In this document: positions 61,382 through 64,000 of the stretch, piece after piece
How the letters are laid out: the number at the start of each line of letters is the position of its first letter
How positions within the stretch are numbered: the first letter of the stretch is position 1
NCBI RefSeq assembly: GCF_030651625.1
Contig: NZ_JAUSCF010000033.1
Location: forward strand, 1 to 64,000
Length of the DNA stretch: 64,000 bases
DNA from: Hydrogenophaga sp.
GTDB taxonomy: Bacteria; Pseudomonadota; Gammaproteobacteria; Burkholderiales; Burkholderiaceae_C
Direction of reading: 5' to 3'
The notes under the pieces: model-generated
What the model saw: the letters and a program-made list of their open reading frames with translations, nothing else
The model's database searches: none
Told to the model about the DNA's origin: nothing
Translations under genes and position numbers: made by a program

Positions 61382-62509
61382 TCACTTCAACAACTTGCCG
61401 TGGCTCCCGATCACCGTCACTTCGACATAGCGTGAGCCAATGCGGTTGTCCGGCGCGTAGCGCACGAAGGTGCCGCCCAGGTCGAAATTGTTCATGGTCT
61501 CCAGGGCCTTGATCACACCGGCGCGTGTGGGACGGGGGCCGGCACGGCGCAGGCCTTCCACCAGCACCTTGGCGCCCAGGAACTGCTCGAAGCTGGTGTA
61601 GTTCACCAGCTCATCCGGCGCGTATTGCTTGAGCAGGCGCTGGTACTCGCGCACCACCGGCATGGCGGGCATGAAAGGGTAGGGCACCACCTGACTCACA
61701 CCGAGGCCGTGCGCGTGCTTGAGCCCGGCGAGCTTGACGATTTCGGCCGGGTCGACCACCGAGATGTTGTACAGCTGAGCGCCACCGCCCGCTTCCCGGT
61801 AGCGCTGGATGAAGGCCGACGTGGGGCGGTTCACCGAGATCATGATGACCGCCTGCGCGTCGGAGGCCCGGATGGTCTTCACGGCCTCGTCCACCTGGTC
61901 GGTGTTGCGCTCGTAGGGAGCGGCGGCGGTCAGCGTCAACCCGCGCTTGGCCAGTGCGCGCTCCACCCCTTCCAGTCCGGCCTTGCCGAAGCCGTCGTCC
62001 TGGTACATCACGGCCACGCGCTTCATGCCCAGTGTGGTGACCTGCTGCACCATGTGCTCGGTCTCGTCGCCGTAGCCTGCGCGCACGTGGAAGATCCAGG
62101 GATTGAAAGGTGTTCGCAAAGGTTCACCGCCCGTGTAGGGCGCCACCAGCGCGGCCCCGCCCTGGCTCAGCACGCCATCGGTGAGCAACTTGCCCACGTT
62201 GGCGGTGCCGGCAAAGCCGAAAAGGGCCACCACCTCGGGGTTGGCCAGCGCCTCCTTGGTGAGGCGAAGGGTCTCATCGACCTTGTAGCCGTCGTCGGTC
62301 ACTTGCAACCGGATCTTCTGGCCGTTGATGCCACCGGTGGCGTTGATGTGGTCGAAGTAGATCTGTCCTCCGACCACCATCTGCTTGCCGGTGCTCGCGA
62401 GAACGCCGGTCAACGGAGCGACCTGGCTGATGACGATGTCGCTGGCCGAGGCCATGCCCTGGAACAGGAACAGGGCGGTGACAAGGATGCGTTTTCCAAG
62501 GAAGCACAT
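61382..62509 (-). CDS. ABC transporter substrate-binding protein (LivK-like), no adjacent permease
   Basis: A 375-residue periplasmic binding protein of the Peripla_BP_6 family. Signal peptide 1-24 (RILVTALFLFQGMASAS), mature start DIVISQVAPLTGVLASTGKQMVVGGQIYFDHINATGGINGQKIRLQVTDDGYKVDETL. It captures a small organic ligand. No permease or ATPase follows. It may share LivFGHM or serve another system. Start at 62509 follows AAAGGAGAT. A GCGTAG-type palindrome is 85 bases upstream. Confidence 0.88.
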   Translation of the reverse strand: MCFLGKRILVTALFLFQGMASASDIVISQVAPLTGVLASTGKQMVVGGQIYFDHINATGGINGQKIRLQVTDDGYKVDETLRLTKEALANPEVVALFGFAGTANVGKLLTDGVLSQGGAALVAPYTGGEPLRTPFNPWIFHVRAGYGDETEHMVQQVTTLGMKRVAVMYQDDGFGKAGLEGVERALAKRGLTLTAAAPYERNTDQVDEAVKTIRASDAQAVIMISVNRPTSAFIQRYREAGGGAQLYNISVVDPAEIVKLAGLKHAHGLGVSQVVPYPFMPAMPVVREYQRLLKQYAPDELVNYTSFEQFLGAKVLVEGLRRAGPRPTRAGVIKALETMNNFDLGGTFVRYAPDNRIGSRYVEVTVIGSHGKLLK

Positions 62510-62593
62510 GCGGATCTCCTTTGTTGTGGGGAAGCTCGTGAAGAGCCGCAATGGTGGGATAGCTCCGTCGATGCAGCAGCGGGGCAATCCATG

Positions 62594-62607
62594 ACGTATT
62601 TCTACGC
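62594..62607. promoter_or_regulatory. Palindrome ACGTAT-TT-CTACGC, candidate operator
   Basis: It is a 14-base site whose minus-strand reading GCGTAGAAATACGT resembles the perfect palindrome at 59525-59538. It lies 85-98 bases upstream of the binding-protein gene. Confidence 0.5.
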
Positions 62608-62619
62608 TACTGCACCGGA

Positions 62620-62662
62620 TGTCCGCCTATTCGGCTGGCCCGGGCACCCGAATAGGCGGACA
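62620..62662. repeat. Perfect 15-base inverted repeat
   Basis: TGTCCGCCTATTCGG (62620-62634) and its exact complement (62648-62662), with a 13-base loop CTGGCCCGGGCAC. No T-tract follows, so a classical terminator is unlikely. It lies between the acyl-CoA synthetase end and the binding-protein promoter, and may be a transposon remnant, operator or RNA stem. Confidence 0.7.
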
Positions 62663-63174
62663 GCTGCATGCCCTGGATGTTCCCGCTGACACGTCGCCGG
62701 CCACTGTTTGCGGCCTCGCGGATGGCCCTTCTGGCCGGGTTGCTGCGACAGATCGTGTTCCCGAAATTGCAGCACGATCGCCAGCGTGGATGGGCTTCTC
62801 GCGGGATGCCATTCTTCGCTGACAACCCGTCGAGGCGCGTTCATGCGCCACGGGGGAGCGCGTCGCCGGCTCGGTTGGGACGGGGCGCGCCCCGCGAGTG
62901 CCCTGCGGGCAGGGTGTCGCTTGCCGGTCGGGATGTCCGGCGATCGGTGGGTGGTTTGGTCGGCGCTGTTTTGGCGGGCTGCGTGAACTACCTCACGGCG
63001 GGGTGTCAGCCTTTCGACAGCTTGGACGCAAAGCCAGGCAAGTTCCGCGCAGCTCACGCTTTCGTGCCAAGCTCCAGCGCAGGCGTTCCTGCCATCACCA
63101 CAAGCGCGTTGGTCACGGTGGCGCTCCCGACCTTGTGGTTGTTGCTGCAGAAAAGGTGGCAGTCCCGCTGCCCT

Positions 63175-64000
63175 TCAGGTGCGCGATGCGGCAAGCCGCT
63201 CGCGCAGCGCCGTCTTGAGCACCTTGCCGTAGTTGTTCTTGGGCAGCTCGGCCACCACTTCGTAGCGCTTGGGTCGCTTGAACCGTGCCATCTGGGCCAG
63301 GCAGTGCTGGTCCAGCGCCTCCACCGTGACAGTCGTGCCCGGTTGCACCACCACGAAGGCCACCACCGACTCTCCCCACTCCGGGTCGGGTGTGCCCACC
63401 ACAGCCACCTCGGTCACGCCGGGCAGGGTCAACAACACCTCCTCCACTTCGCGCGGGTAGATGTTGGAGCCGCCGCTGATGATCAGGTCCTTGCTGCGGT
63501 CCTTCAGTGTCAGAAAGCCATCGGCGTCGAGACAGCCGGTATCGCCGGTGAACAGCCAGCCTTCGCGCACCGCGGCGGCGGTGGCGTCAGGGTTGTTCCA
63601 GTAGCCAGCCATCACGCTGTCGCCCTTGACCAGCACCTCGCCCACCTCGCCGGTGACCAGTGGTCGTCCGTCTGCATCTGCCACGCGCAGCTGTACCGGC
63701 GTTTGCGATACACCGACCGATGCGATGCGCTCGGCCCAGCGCGGGTGATCGGTGTCGTTCAGTTGTTCGCGAGAGAGGGCGGTCGCGACCATGGGCGTTT
63801 CGCCCTGCCCGTAGATCTGCACAAAGCGCGGCCCCATCACCTGCAGCGCGCGCCGGATGTCGGCGGCGTACATGGGTGCGCCACCGTAGACGATGGTCTT
63901 GAAGGCCTGTGCGCAGCGTACCGGGTCGATGCCGTGCTGCTCGGCGTGGTCGACCAGGCGCTTCACGATGGTGGGTGCAGCGAAGGTGGACAGCGGCGCG
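63175..64000 (-). CDS. Acyl-CoA synthetase (AMP-forming), 5' end beyond window
   Basis: A partial gene whose C-terminal 275 residues are in the window; the reading frame is open to base 64000. Motifs seen: YGQGETPM, VRGDSV-like LVKGDSVMAGYWNNP, WLFTGDTGCLDADGFLTLKDRSKDLIISGGSNIYPREVE (hinge and Arg), and C-terminal PKNNYGKVLKTALRE with the catalytic Lys. It activates a carboxylic acid to its CoA ester. YGQGET rather than YGMTE at the adenine motif is typical of long-chain or aromatic acid ligases. Likely partner of the binding protein and the liv-type transporter in using that acid. Confidence 0.88.
   Translation of the reverse strand, partial: APLSTFAAPTIVKRLVDHAEQHGIDPVRCAQAFKTIVYGGAPMYAADIRRALQVMGPRFVQIYGQGETPMVATALSREQLNDTDHPRWAERIASVGVSQTPVQLRVADADGRPLVTGEVGEVLVKGDSVMAGYWNNPDATAAAVREGWLFTGDTGCLDADGFLTLKDRSKDLIISGGSNIYPREVEEVLLTLPGVTEVAVVGTPDPEWGESVVAFVVVQPGTTVTVEALDQHCLAQMARFKRPKRYEVVAELPKNNYGKVLKTALRERLAASRT

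Larger units (their letters stand above)
62510..63174. other. 665-bp intergenic region with structured repeats
   Basis: No gene is recognised. It carries the palindrome at 62594-62607, a perfect 15-base inverted repeat at 62620-62662, and further G/C-rich stems (GATCGTG..CACGATC near 62751-62780). Frames through the rest show no protein likeness. A degraded gene or an unlisted small RNA cannot be excluded. Confidence 0.5.

Noticed and set aside
62620..62662. Integron attC site
   Set aside because: The inverted repeat lacks RYYYAAC/GTTRRRY core sites, and no integrase or cassette gene follows.

Overview
The window looks like chromosomal DNA of a high-GC betaproteobacterium of the order Burkholderiales. 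It is most likely from the family Comamonadaceae (Hydrogenophaga/Acidovorax-like). This rests on gene content, protein style and recurrent GC-rich intergenic hairpin repeats, and is inference, not a measured placement. Genes are densely packed. I saw no rRNA, tRNA, CRISPR array, integrase or intact insertion sequence. About sixty protein genes can be supported.

Layout. (1) 213-10222: a DUF1840 gene, then a TetR-controlled acyl-CoA catabolic operon. It holds a PECR-like SDR, a biotin-dependent acyl-CoA carboxylase (beta subunit, and alpha subunit with biotin carrier), two acyl-CoA dehydrogenases, an enoyl-CoA hydratase and a thioesterase. The order matches atuB-C-D-E-F of acyclic terpene (citronellol/geraniol) degradation, without atuA. 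Palindromic repeats have invaded this operon, and one copy lies in frame inside the carboxyltransferase. (2) 10260-13623: a Gly-rich exported protein, an SRAP/YedK protein and a SulP transporter. (3) 13710-18403: a BigR/SqrR-type sulfane-sulfur repressor divergent from a persulfide dioxygenase (Blh/ETHE1 type), followed by OsmC, an alpha/beta hydrolase, a TlpA-like thioredoxin and two methyltransferases, with a strong AT-rich operator between. (4) 18426-22381: flavin monooxygenase/MarR divergon, a short SSB paralogue, an unknown protein and an FKBP isomerase. (5) 22809-26089: a lone DctP solute-binding protein, a dehydroquinase-like protein lacking two active-site residues, an IclR regulator and an SDR. 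(6) 26293-30177: an unknown protein, a thioesterase divergent from an acyl-CoA synthetase, and a GAF protein.

(7) 30639-35396: a three-gene sensory unit (periplasmic-binding lipoprotein, triple-PAS histidine kinase, Rcp1-like receiver) and a universal stress protein. (8) 35604-38128: flavin hydroxylase, DUF2783 and VOC dioxygenase-fold protein. (9) 38242-49483: chemotaxis and signalling. There is an unknown protein behind a sigma-28-like promoter, a hybrid kinase with Hpt, cheB, cheD, cheR, cheA, cheY and a short CheZ-like phosphatase, with no cheW or receptor, plus a receiver-kinase/LuxR two-component pair. (10) 49711-54701: MFS exporter, tautomerase, Gly-rich membrane protein, tandem DUF4399 protein and a Tat-exported metallo-beta-lactamase-fold protein. 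(11) 54739-64000: a branched-chain-type ABC transporter (livM, livH, binding protein, livF, livG), a 3-hydroxybutyrate dehydrogenase-like SDR, a PAS-LuxR regulator, a second binding protein and a partial acyl-CoA synthetase. A GCGTAG-type palindrome upstream of both livG and the second binding protein suggests one regulon.

The candidates I consider most worth following are the dehydroquinase-like protein with substituted catalytic residues, the persulfide operon with two methyltransferases, the shared C-terminal peptide of CheD and the CheZ-like protein, the repeat-derived insertion in the carboxyltransferase, and the PAS-LuxR palindrome regulon.
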